Shown: positions 39,507 through 50,242 of the stretch, piece by piece
Position numbering within the stretch: the stretch's first letter is position 1
How the letters are laid out: each line of letters begins with the position of its first letter
NCBI RefSeq assembly: GCF_013375155.1
Contig: NZ_JABXOF010000007.1
Location: forward strand, 248,001-312,000
Direction: 5' to 3'
DNA from: Serratia ureilytica
GTDB taxonomy: Bacteria > Pseudomonadota > Gammaproteobacteria > Enterobacterales > Enterobacteriaceae
DNA: 64,000 bases
The notes under the pieces: model-generated
Database searches by the model: none
Seen by the model: only the letters and a program-made list of their open reading frames with translations
Told to the model about the DNA's origin: nothing
Program-made: the position numbers and the translations under genes

Positions 39507-40064
39507 GTGACTAATGAAATCAGAAAAGATGCTGATTCACGCATGGAAAAAAGCGTAGAAGCATTCAAAAACCAAATCAGCAAGATCCGTACCGGCCGCG
39601 CTTCTCCAAGCATTCTGGATGGTATCATGGTGGAATACTACGGCGCCGCTACGCCGCTGCGTCAGCTGGCCAACGTGACCGTGGAAGACTCCCGCACGCT
39701 GAAAATCAACGTATTCGACCGCAGCCTGAGCCAGGCCGTTGAGAAAGCGATCATGAGCTCTGATCTGGGCCTCAACCCGTCTTCCGCCGGTTCTGACATT
39801 CGCGTTCCGCTGCCTCCGCTGACCGAAGAACGTCGTAAGGATCTGATCAAGATCGTGCGCGGCGAAGCCGAGCAGGGCCGCGTAGCGGTGCGTAACGTGC
39901 GTCGCGACGCCAACGACAAGGTCAAGGCGCTGCTGAAAGATAAAGAGATCAGCGAAGACGAAGAGCGTCGTTCACAAGACGAGATTCAGAAAATGACCGA
40001 CGCTTACATCAAGCTGGTCGACGCCGCGCTGGCGGAGAAAGAAAAAGAGCTGATGGAATTCTAA
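39507..40064 (+). CDS. frr: Frr, ribosome recycling factor
   Basis: RRF splits the post-termination ribosome together with EF-G. The 185-residue product has the classic sequence [20 protein letters not shown] at the N terminus. [27 protein letters not shown]-like [16 protein letters not shown] and the [21 protein letters not shown] hinge/helix region follow. The start uses GTG-ACT-AAT read as ATG-equivalent: the sequence at 39507 is GTGACTAATGAAATC, so this is a GTG start. The upstream 119-bp gap contains a TATACT (39458-39463) that may be part of a separate frr promoter. A strong terminator follows. Confidence 0.98.
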   Translation: MTNEIRKDADSRMEKSVEAFKNQISKIRTGRASPSILDGIMVEYYGAATPLRQLANVTVEDSRTLKINVFDRSLSQAVEKAIMSSDLGLNPSSAGSDIRVPLPPLTEERRKDLIKIVRGEAEQGRVAVRNVRRDANDKVKALLKDKEISEDEERRSQDEIQKMTDAYIKLVDAALAEKEKELMEF

Positions 40065-40082
40065 TCAGCATCGCGCAGAAAA

Positions 40083-40115
40083 AAAGCGTCGCCTGGGCGG
40101 CGCTTTGTTTTTTGT
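40083..40115 (+). terminator. Intrinsic terminator of frr
   Basis: AAAGCG-CGCC and GCGGCGCTTT pair around a short TGG loop and are followed by GTTTTTTGTGG, about 20 bp past the frr stop. It separates frr from dxr. Confidence 0.85.
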
Positions 40116-40221
40116 GGCGCAGATCCCGTTTCATCGTACTGAAAGATCATGGACAAGCGGTGTCCAAGGCTCCACACTGGAGCACCTCCGATCTCATCAG
40201 ACAGTTATTCAGAGTGAACTC

Positions 40222-41427
40222 ATGAAGCAACTGACCATTCTTGGCTCGACCGGCTCGGTAGGGACCAGCACCCTGGCCGTGGTCAGGGCGAATCTCGACC
40301 GTTTTGCGATCAAAGCGCTGGTGGCCGGCCGCAACGTTACGGTCATGGCGCAGCAATGCATGGAATTTCGGCCCGCGTTTGCCGCGATGGCGGATGAAAG
40401 CGCCGCGCGCGAGCTGCGCGCCATCCTGGCGGAGAACGGCGTCGCTACCGAAGTGTTGGCCGGGGAACAAGCGGCCTGTGAATTGGCCGCTTTGGATGAC
40501 GTCGATCAAGTGACGGCGGCCATCGTCGGCGCCGCGGGGCTGTTGCCGACGCTGGCGGCGATCCGCGCGGGCAAGCAGGTGCTGCTGGCCAACAAAGAGT
40601 CGCTGGTCACCTGCGGCCGTCTGTTTATGGACGCGGTGCGGCAAAGCCAGGCGCAACTGCTGCCGCTCGACAGCGAGCACAACGCGATTTTTCAGAGTTT
40701 GCCTGAGAACATTCAGCGTCAGTTGGGATACTCTTCACTGGACAGTCATGGTGTTTCGCGCATCGTGCTTACCGGTTCCGGCGGCCCGTTCCGCACCACG
40801 CCGTTGGAACAGTTCGCCGCGATGACGCCGGATCAAGCCTGCGCCCACCCGAACTGGTCGATGGGTCGCAAGATCTCGGTGGATTCCGCCACCATGATGA
40901 ACAAAGGTCTGGAATACATTGAGGCCCGCTGGCTGTTTAACGCCTCGGCCGAGCAAATGGAAGTGATCCTGCACCCGCAGTCGGTGATTCACTCGATGGT
41001 GCGCTATGCAGACGGCAGTGTGCTGGCGCAGTTGGGGACGCCGGATATGCGCACGCCAATCGCTCACGCGATGGCGTATCCGCAGCGTGTGAATTCCGGT
41101 GTGGAAGCGCTGGACTTCTGCCGTATCGGTTCGCTGACCTTCGCCGAACCGGAGCGTGAGCGTTATCCTTGCCTGTATTTGGCGATCGAAGCGTTTGATG
41201 CCGGCCAGGCGGCCACCACCGCGCTGAACGCGGCCAACGAAATCGCCGTGGCGGCATTTTTGCAGCAGCAGATTCGCTTTACCGATATCGCGGCGGTCAA
41301 TCGCCAGGTGGTGGAACGTCTCGCGCTGCAGGAACCGACGAGCATCGAAGCGGTCTTAGACATTGACCGTCAGGCGCGCGCCGCCGCTGAGGAGCGGGTT
41401 CGCGCGTTGTGCGTCCGATCACGGTGA
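40222..41427 (+). CDS. dxr: Dxr (IspC), 1-deoxy-D-xylulose 5-phosphate reductoisomerase
   Basis: Dxr converts DXP to 2-C-methyl-D-erythritol 4-phosphate, the committed step of the MEP isoprenoid pathway, and is the fosmidomycin target. The 401-residue product has the NADPH loop [15 protein letters not shown] at the N terminus. [27 protein letters not shown] (metal and substrate ligands), [30 protein letters not shown] and VHPQS-like [12 protein letters not shown] follow. The ATG at 40222 gives the recognised N terminus [11 protein letters not shown]. The frame is open back to 40105, but that would enter the frr terminator. Together with uppS downstream it leads toward undecaprenyl phosphate. 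Confidence 0.98.
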   Translation: MKQLTILGSTGSVGTSTLAVVRANLDRFAIKALVAGRNVTVMAQQCMEFRPAFAAMADESAARELRAILAENGVATEVLAGEQAACELAALDDVDQVTAAIVGAAGLLPTLAAIRAGKQVLLANKESLVTCGRLFMDAVRQSQAQLLPLDSEHNAIFQSLPENIQRQLGYSSLDSHGVSRIVLTGSGGPFRTTPLEQFAAMTPDQACAHPNWSMGRKISVDSATMMNKGLEYIEARWLFNASAEQMEVILHPQSVIHSMVRYADGSVLAQLGTPDMRTPIAHAMAYPQRVNSGVEALDFCRIGSLTFAEPERERYPCLYLAIEAFDAGQAATTALNAANEIAVAAFLQQQIRFTDIAAVNRQVVERLALQEPTSIEAVLDIDRQARAAAEERVRALCVRSR

Positions 41428-41472
41428 TTATCCGATTTTGCTCGTAATTCGCGTGCGCCGCAGCGGGGCCGT

Positions 41473-41501
41473 TTGTTCATGCCCCGCTGAGGTGGTATAG
41501 T
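41473..41501 (+). promoter_or_regulatory. Predicted promoter in the dxr-uppS gap
   Basis: TTGTTC (41473-41478) and TATAGT (41496-41501) are exactly 17 bp apart. The -10 is followed by a G+C-rich discriminator (CTGCGCC). Transcription would begin near 41508 and meet a strong terminator about 120 nt later. Confidence 0.6.
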
Positions 41502-41507
41502 CTGCGC

Positions 41508-41631
41508 CACCTGTCAGCGGTTATACCGTTGAATTATGGCCCGATTGGCGCCTTGTGCGTCAATGGCGGCCCGGCTGCGCCGGGTGTCGCAAGGGCAGGC
41601 TGAAAGCCGTGTCGGGCACACGGCTTTTTTT
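41508..41631 (+). ncRNA. Candidate structured small RNA or attenuated leader upstream of uppS
   Basis: Between a good promoter and a perfect intrinsic terminator lie about 124 nt with no credible open frame and visible secondary structure. A small hairpin CAGCGG-TTATA-CCGTTG is at 41515-41531. A compound stem follows, in which CCTTG (41551-41555) pairs with CAAGG (41590-41594) around an inner CCCGGC-TGC-GCCGGG hairpin (41570-41584). The terminator stem comes last. It could be a stand-alone sRNA or a leader that attenuates the uppS-cdsA-rseP-bamA block. I do not recognise it as any named RNA. Confidence 0.45.
41605..41631 (+). terminator. Intrinsic terminator or attenuator upstream of uppS
   Basis: AGCCGTGT (41605-41612) pairs perfectly with ACACGGCT (41618-41625) across CGGGC. 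A run of seven T residues (41625-41631) begins with the last base of the stem. It stands 64 bp before the uppS start, so uppS needs read-through or a promoter in those 64 bp. Confidence 0.85.
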
Positions 41632-41695
41632 GCGCGTAAGGGCCTGATGTTCCGGAAAGGCAGTTATATTTCTATTGAGGAAATAAGTACGAGTT

Positions 41696-42454
41696 ATGTC
41701 GTCCGCAAACCAACAAGAGGCTAATCCATCTTCCCCGGGGCCGCGCCATGTCGCCATTATCATGGACGGTAACGGACGCTGGGCCAAACGTCAGGGCAAG
41801 TTACGTGTCTTCGGTCATAAAGCAGGGGTGAAATCGGTTCGCCGCGCGGTCAGTTTTGCCGCCAGCCACCATTTAGATGCGCTCACGCTTTATGCCTTCA
41901 GCAGCGAAAACTGGAACCGTCCGGTGCAGGAAGTCTCTGCCCTGATGGAGCTTTTTGTCCGCGCTTTGGATAGTGAAGTAAAAAGCCTGCATAAACATAA
42001 CGTCAGGCTGCGAGTGATCGGCGATATCAGCCGATTCAGCGCGCGTTTGCAGGAGCGGATCCGCCGCTCTGAAGCTCTGACGGAAAATAACGATGGCCTG
42101 ACGCTCAATATCGCTGCCAACTACGGCGGCCGTTGGGATATCATTCAGGGAGTAAGGGAACTGGCCGAACAGGTACGGGTAGGCGAGTTGCACCCGGATC
42201 AGATCAGCGAGGAATTATTGAACGAGCGGGTTTGCATGAGCGACCTGGCGCCGGTGGATCTGGTTATCCGCACCGGTGGCGAGCATCGCATCAGTAATTT
42301 CCTGCTGTGGCAAATCGCCTATGCTGAACTTTACTTTACTGATGTGCTCTGGCCTGATTTCGATGAACTTGTCTTTGAAGGTGCGCTGAATGCATTTGCA
42401 CAACGTGAGCGCCGCTTCGGGGGAACAACACCTAACGGCGCCGATGCGTCCTAG
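41696..42454 (+). CDS. uppS: UppS (IspU), undecaprenyl diphosphate synthase
   Basis: UppS condenses eight isopentenyl units onto farnesyl diphosphate to make the C55 carrier lipid for peptidoglycan, O-antigen and other glycans. The 252-residue cis-prenyltransferase has [17 protein letters not shown] (catalytic Asp24), [13 protein letters not shown] and [26 protein letters not shown] and the C-terminal [28 protein letters not shown] follow. The ATG at 41696 gives the expected N terminus although the ribosome-binding site is weak. cdsA follows after 9 bp. It heads the long envelope operon, behind an attenuator-like terminator. Confidence 0.98.
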   Translation: MSSANQQEANPSSPGPRHVAIIMDGNGRWAKRQGKLRVFGHKAGVKSVRRAVSFAASHHLDALTLYAFSSENWNRPVQEVSALMELFVRALDSEVKSLHKHNVRLRVIGDISRFSARLQERIRRSEALTENNDGLTLNIAANYGGRWDIIQGVRELAEQVRVGELHPDQISEELLNERVCMSDLAPVDLVIRTGGEHRISNFLLWQIAYAELYFTDVLWPDFDELVFEGALNAFAQRERRFGGTTPNGADAS

Positions 42455-42463
42455 GGAGAACTT

Positions 42464-43306
42464 TTGCTGAAGTATCGCCTCATAACTGCTCTGATTTTAA
42501 TCCCGATCGTTATCGCGGCGCTGTTCCTGTTGCCGCCGTTGGCCTTTGCTCTGGTAACGCTCGTCGTGTGCATGTTAGCTGCCTGGGAGTGGGGCCAATT
42601 GGCCGGTTTTACCTCCCGTTCGCAGCGCATCTGGTTGGCGATACTGTGCGGTTTTCTGCTTGCGCTGATGATGCTCAGCGTCCCCGCTTACCATCAATCC
42701 GTGCCGCAGATAAGCGGCTCGCTGTGGCTGTCGTTGGCCTGGTGGCTGGCGGCGTTGCTGTTGGTGCTGTTCTATCCCGGCTCGGCCGCTATCTGGCGCA
42801 ATTCGCGCCCGCTGCGCCTGCTGTTTGGCCTGCTGACCATCGTGCCGTTTTTCTGGGGCATGCTGGCGCTGCGCCAGTTCGGCTACGAGCAAAACCCGTT
42901 TACCGGCGCCTGGTGGCTGCTGTACGTGATGTTGCTGGTGTGGGGCGCAGATTCCGGTGCCTACATGTTCGGCAAGCTGTTCGGCAAGCATAAGCTGGCG
43001 CCGAAGGTCTCACCGGGCAAAACGTGGGAAGGTTTGATCGGCGGGTTGCTGACGTCGGCGGTGATCTCGTGGCTGTTCGGCCGCTACGCGCCGCTGAACG
43101 TGGTGCCGACCACGCTGCTGGCCTGTTCGGTGATCGCCGCGCTGGCTTCGGTGCTGGGCGATTTGACCGAAAGCATGTTCAAACGCGAAGCGGGCATCAA
43201 GGACAGCGGGCATTTGATTCCCGGTCATGGCGGCATACTGGATCGTATCGACAGCCTGACCGCGGCGGTGCCGGTGTTTGCCTGCCTGATGCTGTTGGTG
43301 TTTTAA
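42464..43306 (+). CDS. cdsA: CdsA, phosphatidate cytidylyltransferase
   Basis: CdsA makes CDP-diacylglycerol from CTP and phosphatidic acid, the branch point for all phospholipids. The 280-residue integral membrane protein has about eight hydrophobic segments. It carries the C-terminal family signature SMFKREAGIKDSGHLIPGHG, continuing GILDRIDS. The start is TTG at 42464, with AGGGAGA five bases upstream, overlapping the uppS stop region. It yields MLKYRLITALILIPIV as in E. coli. An ATG start would lose the first membrane segment. It is tightly spaced between uppS and rseP. Confidence 0.97.
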   Translation: MLKYRLITALILIPIVIAALFLLPPLAFALVTLVVCMLAAWEWGQLAGFTSRSQRIWLAILCGFLLALMMLSVPAYHQSVPQISGSLWLSLAWWLAALLLVLFYPGSAAIWRNSRPLRLLFGLLTIVPFFWGMLALRQFGYEQNPFTGAWWLLYVMLLVWGADSGAYMFGKLFGKHKLAPKVSPGKTWEGLIGGLLTSAVISWLFGRYAPLNVVPTTLLACSVIAALASVLGDLTESMFKREAGIKDSGHLIPGHGGILDRIDSLTAAVPVFACLMLLVF

Positions 43307-43333
43307 TCCGTCGATGACGGAAAGTGAGGGATG

Positions 43334-44689
43334 ATGGTCAGCGTGCTTTGGAACCTGGTGGCGTTTCTGATTGCGCTCGGTATCTTGATTACCGTGCATG
43401 AGTTCGGACACTTTTGGGTTGCCCGTCGTTGCGGCGTGCGCGTTGAACGCTTCTCCATCGGCTTCGGCCGGGCGCTGTGGCGCCGAACCGATCGCCAGGG
43501 CACCGAGTACGTTATCGCTCTGATCCCGCTCGGCGGCTACGTGAAGATGCTGGACGAGCGCGTGGAGTCGGTGGCGCCGGAGATGCGCCACCAGGCCTTC
43601 AACAATAAAACCGTCTGGCAGCGCGCGGCCATCATCAGCGCCGGCCCCATCGCCAACTTCCTGTTTGCTATCCTTGCCTACTGGCTGGTGTTCATCATCG
43701 GCGTGCCGAGTTTCCGTCCGGTGATCGGCGAAATCGCGCCGCAATCGATCGCCGCCAAGGCTGAAATTTCGTCTGGCATGGAACTAAAGTCGGTTGACGG
43801 CATCGAAACGCCTGATTGGGAGTCAGTTCGTCTGGCGCTGGTGGCGAAGATTGGCGATGCGCAAACCGAAGTCGGCGTAGCGCCGTTCGGCTCTTCGCAG
43901 GTGGTGACCAAAACCCTGGACTTGCGCCAGTGGAACTTTGAACCGGACAAGCAGGATCCCGTTGTCGCGCTGGGGATTATGCCGCGCGGCCCGCAGATCG
44001 AATCCGTGTTGGCGGAAGTGCAGCCGAACTCGGCGGCGCAAAAGGCGGGTTTACAAGCGGGGGACAGGATCGTTAAAGTCGATGGTCAGCCGTTGGGTCG
44101 TTGGCAGACGCTGGTGAAGCGTATCCACGATGGCCCGGGGCAACCGCTGGCTTTGGAGATTGAAAGAAACGGCGCCCCCTTGTCTTTGACGCTGATACCG
44201 GATACAAAGCCGGTGGGAAAAGACAAATCGGTGGGGTTTGCAGGCATCATTCCAAAGGTGCTGCCGCTGCCGGAAGAGTATAAGACGATTCGCCAGTATG
44301 GACCGTTCCCGGCGCTGTATCAGGCCGGCGACAAGACCTGGCAGCTGATGCGGCTGACGGTCAACATGCTGGGCAAATTAATAACCGGTGATGTAAAGCT
44401 GAACAACCTGAGTGGCCCGATCTCGATTGCACAGGGAGCTGGGGCGTCAGCCGGAGTCGGATTCGTGTATTATCTGATGTTCCTGGCGTTGATTAGCGTC
44501 AACCTGGGGATCATCAACCTGTTCCCATTACCGGTGTTAGATGGTGGGCATCTCCTCTTCCTGGCGATAGAAAAGCTGAAGGGTGGGCCGGTTTCCGAGC
44601 GAGTACAGGACTACAGCTACCGCATAGGTTCGATCGTGTTGGTGTTGTTGATGGGTCTTGCACTTTTCAATGATTTTTCCCGCCTTTAG
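43334..44689 (+). CDS. rseP: RseP, site-2 intramembrane zinc protease
   Basis: RseP makes the second cut in the anti-sigma factor RseA, releasing sigma E in response to envelope stress, and clears signal peptides. The 451-residue product has the zinc motif HEFGH (His22-Glu23) in the first membrane segment and tandem periplasmic PDZ domains (about 115-300). [21 protein letters not shown] lies in the second PDZ domain. [15 protein letters not shown] in the third membrane segment has the metal-binding Asp. I chose the second of two adjacent ATGs (43334). It aligns with the known N terminus and leaves better spacing from GAGGG. It is directly followed by bamA, whose product folds the proteins that trigger this pathway. 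Confidence 0.97.
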   Translation: MVSVLWNLVAFLIALGILITVHEFGHFWVARRCGVRVERFSIGFGRALWRRTDRQGTEYVIALIPLGGYVKMLDERVESVAPEMRHQAFNNKTVWQRAAIISAGPIANFLFAILAYWLVFIIGVPSFRPVIGEIAPQSIAAKAEISSGMELKSVDGIETPDWESVRLALVAKIGDAQTEVGVAPFGSSQVVTKTLDLRQWNFEPDKQDPVVALGIMPRGPQIESVLAEVQPNSAAQKAGLQAGDRIVKVDGQPLGRWQTLVKRIHDGPGQPLALEIERNGAPLSLTLIPDTKPVGKDKSVGFAGIIPKVLPLPEEYKTIRQYGPFPALYQAGDKTWQLMRLTVNMLGKLITGDVKLNNLSGPISIAQGAGASAGVGFVYYLMFLALISVNLGIINLFPLPVLDGGHLLFLAIEKLKGGPVSERVQDYSYRIGSIVLVLLMGLALFNDFSRL

Positions 44690-44724
44690 GGGCGGGGATA
44701 GGTTAGGAAGAACGCATAACAACG

Positions 44725-47151
44725 ATGGCGATGAAAAAGTTGCTCATAGCGTCGCTGCTGTTTGGCAGCGCCACCGTATACGGTGCAGACGGGTTCGTAG
44801 TGAAAGACATTCATTTCGAAGGCCTGCAGCGAGTTGCCGTCGGTGCGGCGTTACTCAACATGCCGGTTCGCGTCGGCGATACCGTCACTGACGATGACAT
44901 CAGTAATACCATTCGTGCCTTGTTTGCCACCGGCAACTTCGAGGACGTGCGCGTACTGCGCGATGGTAATACCTTGATCGTGCAGGTGAAGGAACGTCCT
45001 ACCATCGCCAGCATCACTTTCTCCGGCAACAAGTCGGTGAAGGATGACATGCTCAAGCAAAACCTGGAAGCCTCCGGCGTCCGGGTGGGCGAGGCGCTCG
45101 ACCGCACCACGATTTCCAGCATTGAAAAAGGGCTGGAAGACTTCTATTACAGCGTTGGTAAATACAGCGCCTCGGTGAAAGCCGTGGTCACGCCGTTGCC
45201 GCGCAACCGTGTCGACCTGAAGCTGGTGTTCACGGAAGGGGTCTCCGCCAAGATTCAACAAATCAACATCGTCGGCAACCATGCCTTCACCAACGATGAA
45301 CTGATCTCGCGCTTCCAACTGCGTGACGAAGTGCCGTGGTGGAACCTGGTCGGCGATCGCAAATACCAGAAGCAAAAACTGGCGGGCGATCTCGAAACCC
45401 TGCGCAGCTTCTATCTGGATCGCGGCTATGCCCGCTTTAACATCGATTCTACCCAGGTGAGCCTGACGCCGGATAAAAAAGGCATCTACATCACCATCAA
45501 CATCACCGAAGGCGATCAGTACAAGCTTTCTGATGTTGTCGTGAACGGCAATCTGGCCGGCCACTCGGCGGAAGTCGCTCAGATCACCAAAATCGAGCCG
45601 GGCGAGCTGTATAACGGCAGCAAAGTGACCAAAATGGAAGACAACATCAAAACGATGTTGGGCCGTTATGGTTACGCCTACCCGCGCGTCGGCACCCAGC
45701 CGGAGATCAATGACGCGGATAAAACCGTCAAGCTGCACGTCAACGTTGACGCGGGCAACCGTTTCTACGTGCGCCGCATCAAGTTCGAAGGCAACGACAC
45801 CAGCAAGGATTCCGTACTGCGTCGCGAAATGCGCCAGATGGAAGGCGCCTGGCTCGGCAACGAGCAGGTCGAGCAGGGCAAGGAGCGTCTGAACCGCCTG
45901 GGCTACTTCGAAACGGTCGATGTGGAAACCCAGCGCGTGCCGGGCACTGCCGATCAGGTCGACGTGACCTACAAGGTTAAAGAACGCAACACCGGTACCT
46001 TTAACTTCGGCGTCGGTTACGGCACCGAGAGCGGCGTCAGCTTCCAGGCCGGCGTGCAGCAGGATAACTGGTTGGGTACCGGCTACTCGGTCGGCATCAG
46101 CGGCACCAAGAACGATTACCAGACGTATACCGAATTCTCGGTCACCAACCCGTACTTCACCGTTGACGGTGTGAGCCTGGGCGGCCGCGTCTTCTACAAC
46201 GACTTTAAAGCGGATAACGCGGATCTGTCCGACTACACCAACAAGAGTTACGGTGTTGACGGCACGCTGGGCTTCCCGATCAATGAAAACAACTCGTTGC
46301 GCACCGGCCTGGGCTATGTCCACAACGGCCTGTCGAACATGCAGCCGCAGATCGCCATGTGGCGTTACCTCGACTCGATGGGCGTGGATGCGAACAAGAC
46401 CGACCGCGCCAGCTACTCGACGGACGACTTTACCCTGAACCTGGGCTGGACCTACAACAACCTGGACCGCGGCTACTTCCCGACTTCGGGTAACCGCACC
46501 ACGTTGAACGGCAAGGTCACCATTCCGGGGTCGGACAACGAATACTACAAGGTGACGCTGGACAGCGTACAGTACGTGCCGATCAACGACGACCGCACCT
46601 GGGTGCTGTTGGGTCGCGGCCGTCTGGGTTACGCGGATGGGCTGGGCGGCAAGGAAATGCCGTTCTACGAGAACTTCTACGCCGGTGGTTCGAGCACCGT
46701 GCGTGGCTTCCAGTCCAACACCATTGGTCCGAAGGCGGTGTACTACAACTCCAATTCGTACCAGTGCCAGTTCAACGCCGGCAGCACCACCGATCGTCAG
46801 AGCATCTGTGGTTCGGATGACGCGGTGGGCGGTAACGCCATGGCGGTCGCCAGCCTGGAGCTGATCACCCCAACGCCGTTCATCAGCGAGAAATACGCCA
46901 ACTCTGTGCGCACGTCGCTGTTCATCGATGCGGGTACCGTGTGGGATACCAAGTGGAAGAATACCAACGATACGCTGATGTACGGCGTGCCGGACTACAG
47001 CAAGGCCAGCAATATTCGTTCTTCCGCCGGTATCGCGCTGCAGTGGATGTCGCCATTGGGGCCATTGGTGTTCTCTTACGCCAACCCGATCAAGAAATAC
47101 GAAGGCGACAAGTCCGAACAGTTCCAGTTTAACATCGGTAAGACCTGGTAA
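44725..47151 (+). CDS. bamA: BamA, outer-membrane protein assembly factor
   Basis: BamA is the essential core of the BAM complex that folds and inserts beta-barrel proteins into the outer membrane. The 808-residue product has a Sec signal peptide [21 protein letters not shown] (cleavage after residue 20). Five POTRA domains (about 21-420) and a 16-strand C-terminal barrel follow. The barrel carries the loop 6 motif STVRGFQSN and ends in the typical aromatic QFNIGKTW. A cysteine pair in the extracellular loop (YQCQFNAG and SICGSDD) is as in E. coli. It lies in the rseP-bamA-skp-lpxD order. Confidence 0.99.
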   Translation: MAMKKLLIASLLFGSATVYGADGFVVKDIHFEGLQRVAVGAALLNMPVRVGDTVTDDDISNTIRALFATGNFEDVRVLRDGNTLIVQVKERPTIASITFSGNKSVKDDMLKQNLEASGVRVGEALDRTTISSIEKGLEDFYYSVGKYSASVKAVVTPLPRNRVDLKLVFTEGVSAKIQQINIVGNHAFTNDELISRFQLRDEVPWWNLVGDRKYQKQKLAGDLETLRSFYLDRGYARFNIDSTQVSLTPDKKGIYITINITEGDQYKLSDVVVNGNLAGHSAEVAQITKIEPGELYNGSKVTKMEDNIKTMLGRYGYAYPRVGTQPEINDADKTVKLHVNVDAGNRFYVRRIKFEGNDTSKDSVLRREMRQMEGAWLGNEQVEQGKERLNRLGYFETVDVETQRVPGTADQVDVTYKVKERNTGTFNFGVGYGTESGVSFQAGVQQDNWLGTGYSVGISGTKNDYQTYTEFSVTNPYFTVDGVSLGGRVFYNDFKADNADLSDYTNKSYGVDGTLGFPINENNSLRTGLGYVHNGLSNMQPQIAMWRYLDSMGVDANKTDRASYSTDDFTLNLGWTYNNLDRGYFPTSGNRTTLNGKVTIPGSDNEYYKVTLDSVQYVPINDDRTWVLLGRGRLGYADGLGGKEMPFYENFYAGGSSTVRGFQSNTIGPKAVYYNSNSYQCQFNAGSTTDRQSICGSDDAVGGNAMAVASLELITPTPFISEKYANSVRTSLFIDAGTVWDTKWKNTNDTLMYGVPDYSKASNIRSSAGIALQWMSPLGPLVFSYANPIKKYEGDKSEQFQFNIGKTW

Positions 47152-47307
47152 CGGGTCTCGCCTCTGGGCATAACAGTTATTAAGAATCGCAATGGCCAGG
47201 CGCCCGCCGGCAGAGGGAGATGATTCTCATTGTTTGGTGGGACAAGTCTGGCAAATTGTGTACTTCAGTGTCATATGACACAAATGGGTGATGGTAAGGA
47301 GTTTATA

Positions 47308-47805
47308 GTGAAAAAGTGGTTGTGTGCCGCAGGCCTCGGTTTAGCAATGGCTGCTTCAGCTGGCGTTCAGGCAGCAGATAAGATCGCTGTCGTTAACGTC
47401 TCCAGCATTTTCCAACAGCTGCCGGCCCGCGAAGCGGTCGCTAAACAGCTGGAAAACGAGTTTAAAGGCCGTGCAAGCGAACTCCAGAACATGGAACGTA
47501 GCCTGCAGACCAAAATGCAACGTCTGCAGCGTGACGGCGCTACCATGAAAGCCAGCGACCGCAGCAAGTTGGAAAAAGACGTGATGGCGCAGCGCGAGCA
47601 GTTCTCTCAGAAAGCCCAGGCTTTCGAGCAGGACAACCGTCGTCGCCAGATGGAAGAGCGTAACAAGATCCTGAGCCGCATTCAGGACGCGGTGAAATCT
47701 GTCGCGAGCAAAGGCGGTTATGACGTGGTGATCGACGCCAACGCCGTTGCCTATGCAGACTCTTCCAAAGATATCACTGCTGACGTGCTGAAACAGGTTA
47801 AATAA
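47308..47805 (+). CDS. skp: Skp, periplasmic chaperone
   Basis: Skp is a trimeric, jellyfish-shaped periplasmic chaperone that holds unfolded outer-membrane proteins on their way to BamA. The 165-residue precursor has a signal peptide ending around SAGVQAA. Its mature part is strongly helical and charged, with coiled-coil arms (about 45-130: [19 protein letters not shown] and onward). The C terminus [20 protein letters not shown] is typical. The start is GTG 47308, with AAGGAG six bases upstream, as in the E. coli-like N terminus [16 protein letters not shown] longer frame from 47230 is rejected. lpxD begins three bases after the stop. Confidence 0.97.
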   Translation: MKKWLCAAGLGLAMAASAGVQAADKIAVVNVSSIFQQLPAREAVAKQLENEFKGRASELQNMERSLQTKMQRLQRDGATMKASDRSKLEKDVMAQREQFSQKAQAFEQDNRRRQMEERNKILSRIQDAVKSVASKGGYDVVIDANAVAYADSSKDITADVLKQVK

Positions 47806-47808
47806 CAC

Positions 47809-48831
47809 ATGCTTTCAATTCGACTGGCTGATTTAGCGCAGCAGTTGGATGCACAATTGCACGGTGATGGCGATCTCGTCATCACCGGCATTGCTTCTAT
47901 GCATTCGGCACAGCCTGGCCAAATCACGTTTTTGTCAAACAGCCGCTATCAAGAGCAGCTGTCTTCCTGCCAGGCAAGCGCCGTGGTGCTTACCGAAGCG
48001 GATTTACCACACTGCCGTGCTGCGGCGCTGGTGGTTAAGAACCCTTACCTGACCTATGCGCGCATGGCGCAGCTGATGGACACCACGCCGTCGCCGGCTC
48101 AGGATATCGCGCCAAGCGCGGTTGTCTCGCCTGAAGCGCAGCTGGGGCAGAATGTCGCCATTGGGGCGAACGCGGTGATCGAGTCGGGTGCGGTGCTTGG
48201 CGATAACGTGGTTATCGGCCCGGGCTGCTTCATCGGCAAACACGCACGCATCGGCGCGGGAACGCGTCTGTGGGCGAACGTAACGATTTATCATGCGGTC
48301 GAAATCGGCCAGCGCTGCCTGATTCAGTCGGGCACCGTGATCGGCGCAGACGGTTTCGGCTATGCGAATGAGCGCGGCGAGTGGATCAAGATCCCTCAGT
48401 TGGGCACGGTGATTATCGGCGATCGCGTCGAAATCGGCGCTTGCACCACCATTGACCGCGGCGCTTTGGATAACACCCAAATCGGGAATGGTGTTATCAT
48501 CGACAACCAATGCCAGATTGCACATAACGTCGTGATTGGCGACAATACCGCCGTCGCCGGCGGTGTGATCATGGCCGGCAGCCTGAAAATCGGCCGCTAC
48601 TGCCAGATTGGCGGCGCCAGCGTGATCAACGGTCACATGGAAATTGCCGACAAGGTTGTTGTTACCGGAATGGGAATGGTTATGCGACCAATCACCGAAC
48701 CTGGGGTATACTCTTCGGGCATTCCGTTGCAGCCTAACAAGGTTTGGCGTAAAACCGCTGCGTTGGTAATGAATATCGATGAGATCAGCAAGCGCTTGAA
48801 AGCTGTCGAACGTAAAGTCGGAAAAGACTAG
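47809..48831 (+). CDS. lpxD: LpxD, UDP-3-O-(3-hydroxymyristoyl)glucosamine N-acyltransferase
   Basis: LpxD adds the second 3-hydroxyacyl chain, from acyl carrier protein, in lipid A synthesis. The 340-residue product has an N-terminal uridine-binding domain ([13 protein letters not shown]). A long left-handed beta-helix of hexapeptide repeats (about 100-290) includes [20 protein letters not shown] and [22 protein letters not shown], the latter with the catalytic His near 240. A C-terminal helix carries [12 protein letters not shown]. It begins three bases after skp. A 160-bp gap with a small hairpin separates it from fabZ. Confidence 0.98.
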   Translation: MLSIRLADLAQQLDAQLHGDGDLVITGIASMHSAQPGQITFLSNSRYQEQLSSCQASAVVLTEADLPHCRAAALVVKNPYLTYARMAQLMDTTPSPAQDIAPSAVVSPEAQLGQNVAIGANAVIESGAVLGDNVVIGPGCFIGKHARIGAGTRLWANVTIYHAVEIGQRCLIQSGTVIGADGFGYANERGEWIKIPQLGTVIIGDRVEIGACTTIDRGALDNTQIGNGVIIDNQCQIAHNVVIGDNTAVAGGVIMAGSLKIGRYCQIGGASVINGHMEIADKVVVTGMGMVMRPITEPGVYSSGIPLQPNKVWRKTAALVMNIDEISKRLKAVERKVGKD

Positions 48832-48991
48832 TCATTGCCGCCCGCTCTCGCGGGTACAAAACGAAACGCGTTGGTCGTGAGACCAAAAGCGCAAAGAGAT
48901 GTTAATTTGCGGCCTGCATGATGATCTCCTTTTGGGGTCAGCGCAGGCCGTGTTGTTGATGCCATCAGTTTTTAGAGACAGGAAGAGTATT

Positions 48992-49447
48992 TTGACTACT
49001 GACACTCATACTCTGGATATTGCAGAAATTTTGGATCTGCTTCCTCACCGTTACCCGTTCTTGCTGGTCGACCGCGTCCTCGAGTTTGAAGAGCACAAAT
49101 ATCTGCGTGCGGTGAAGAACGTATCGGTGAATGAACCGTTTTTCCAGGGCCACTTCCCTGGCAAACCGATTTTCCCAGGCGTATTGATCCTGGAAGCCAT
49201 GGCGCAGGCCACCGGCATCCTGGCGTTTAAAAGCGTCGGCAAACTGGAACCGGGCGAGCTGTATTACTTCGCTGGTATCGATGAAGCTCGCTTCAAGCGC
49301 CCTGTGGTGCCAGGCGATCAGATGGTCATGGAAGTCACCTTCGAGAAAACTCGCCGCGGTCTGACTCGCTTCAAAGGCGTGGCGACCGTTGACGGTAAAA
49401 TTGTCTGCGAAGCAACCATGATGTGTGCCCGCAGCCGGGAGGCTTAA
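48992..49447 (+). CDS. fabZ: FabZ, 3-hydroxyacyl-ACP dehydratase
   Basis: FabZ dehydrates 3-hydroxyacyl-ACP in fatty-acid elongation and competes with LpxA/LpxD for 3-hydroxymyristoyl-ACP, so its dosage sets the lipid A/phospholipid balance. The 151-residue hot-dog fold has the catalytic His54 in [14 protein letters not shown] and Glu68 in [11 protein letters not shown]. The start is TTG 48992, giving [14 protein letters not shown] and exactly the length of the E. coli protein. AGGAAGAG lies just upstream. An open frame from 48899 has no support. lpxA starts three bases after the stop. Confidence 0.97.
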   Translation: MTTDTHTLDIAEILDLLPHRYPFLLVDRVLEFEEHKYLRAVKNVSVNEPFFQGHFPGKPIFPGVLILEAMAQATGILAFKSVGKLEPGELYYFAGIDEARFKRPVVPGDQMVMEVTFEKTRRGLTRFKGVATVDGKIVCEATMMCARSREA

Positions 49448-49450
49448 TCC

Positions 49451-50239
49451 GTGATTGACCAAACCGCCTTTATCCATCCTAGCGCGATAGTCGAAGAAGG
49501 CGCCGTGATTGGCGCCGGCGTGCATATCGGCCCTTTCTGCTACGTCGGCTCCCAGGTGGAAATCGGCGCCGGCACGGTGCTGAAATCCCACGTGGTGGTG
49601 AACGGCATTACCAAGATTGGCCGCGATAACCAGATTTATCAGTTCGCCTCTATCGGCGAAGTGAATCAGGATCTGAAATACGCGGGCGAGCCGACGCGTG
49701 TGGAAGTGGGCGATCGCAATCGCATCCGCGAAAGCGTCACCATCCACCGCGGCACCGCGCAGGGCACCGGCCTGACCAAAGTGGGCAACGATAACCTGCT
49801 GATGGTCAACGTGCATGTCGCCCACGACTGCGTAGTTGGCAACGCTTGCGTGCTGGCCAACAACGCCACGCTGGCGGGGCATGTGGAAATCGACGATCAC
49901 GCCATCATCGGCGGCATGACGGCGATCCATCAGTTCTGCATTATCGGCGCGCATGTGATGGTAGGCGGTTGTTCCGGTGTCGCTCAGGATGTGCCTCCGT
50001 TCGTCATCGCTCAGGGCAACCACGCTACGCCGTTCGGCGTCAACGCGGTCGGCCTCAAGCGCCGCGGTTTTGACAAGGATGAAATGCAGGCGATCCGCAA
50101 CGCCTACAAAATCCTGTATCGCAGCGAAAAAACGCTGGATGAAGCGAAAGCGGAAATCGAAGCCCTGGCCAAAGAGCAGCCGGTGGTGCAGCAGTACCTC
50201 GATTTCTTCACCCGTTCTACCCGTGGCATCATTCGCTGA
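49451..50239 (+). CDS. lpxA: LpxA, UDP-N-acetylglucosamine acyltransferase
   Basis: LpxA catalyses the first step of lipid A synthesis, transferring 3-hydroxymyristate from ACP to UDP-GlcNAc. The 262-residue product is a left-handed beta-helix (about 1-185) with catalytic His in [12 protein letters not shown] (near residue 125). The helical C-terminal domain is ALKRRGF-like [20 protein letters not shown]. The start is GTG 49451, with GGGAGG seven to eight bases upstream inside the end of fabZ. The length is identical to the E. coli enzyme. It is spaced three bases from both fabZ and lpxB. Confidence 0.98.
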   Translation: MIDQTAFIHPSAIVEEGAVIGAGVHIGPFCYVGSQVEIGAGTVLKSHVVVNGITKIGRDNQIYQFASIGEVNQDLKYAGEPTRVEVGDRNRIRESVTIHRGTAQGTGLTKVGNDNLLMVNVHVAHDCVVGNACVLANNATLAGHVEIDDHAIIGGMTAIHQFCIIGAHVMVGGCSGVAQDVPPFVIAQGNHATPFGVNAVGLKRRGFDKDEMQAIRNAYKILYRSEKTLDEAKAEIEALAKEQPVVQQYLDFFTRSTRGIIR

Positions 50240-50242
50240 GTT

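Noticed and set aside
43331-43333. First of two adjacent ATG codons as the rseP start
   Set aside because: GAGG would lie only one base from it; the second ATG has better spacing and matches the family N terminus.
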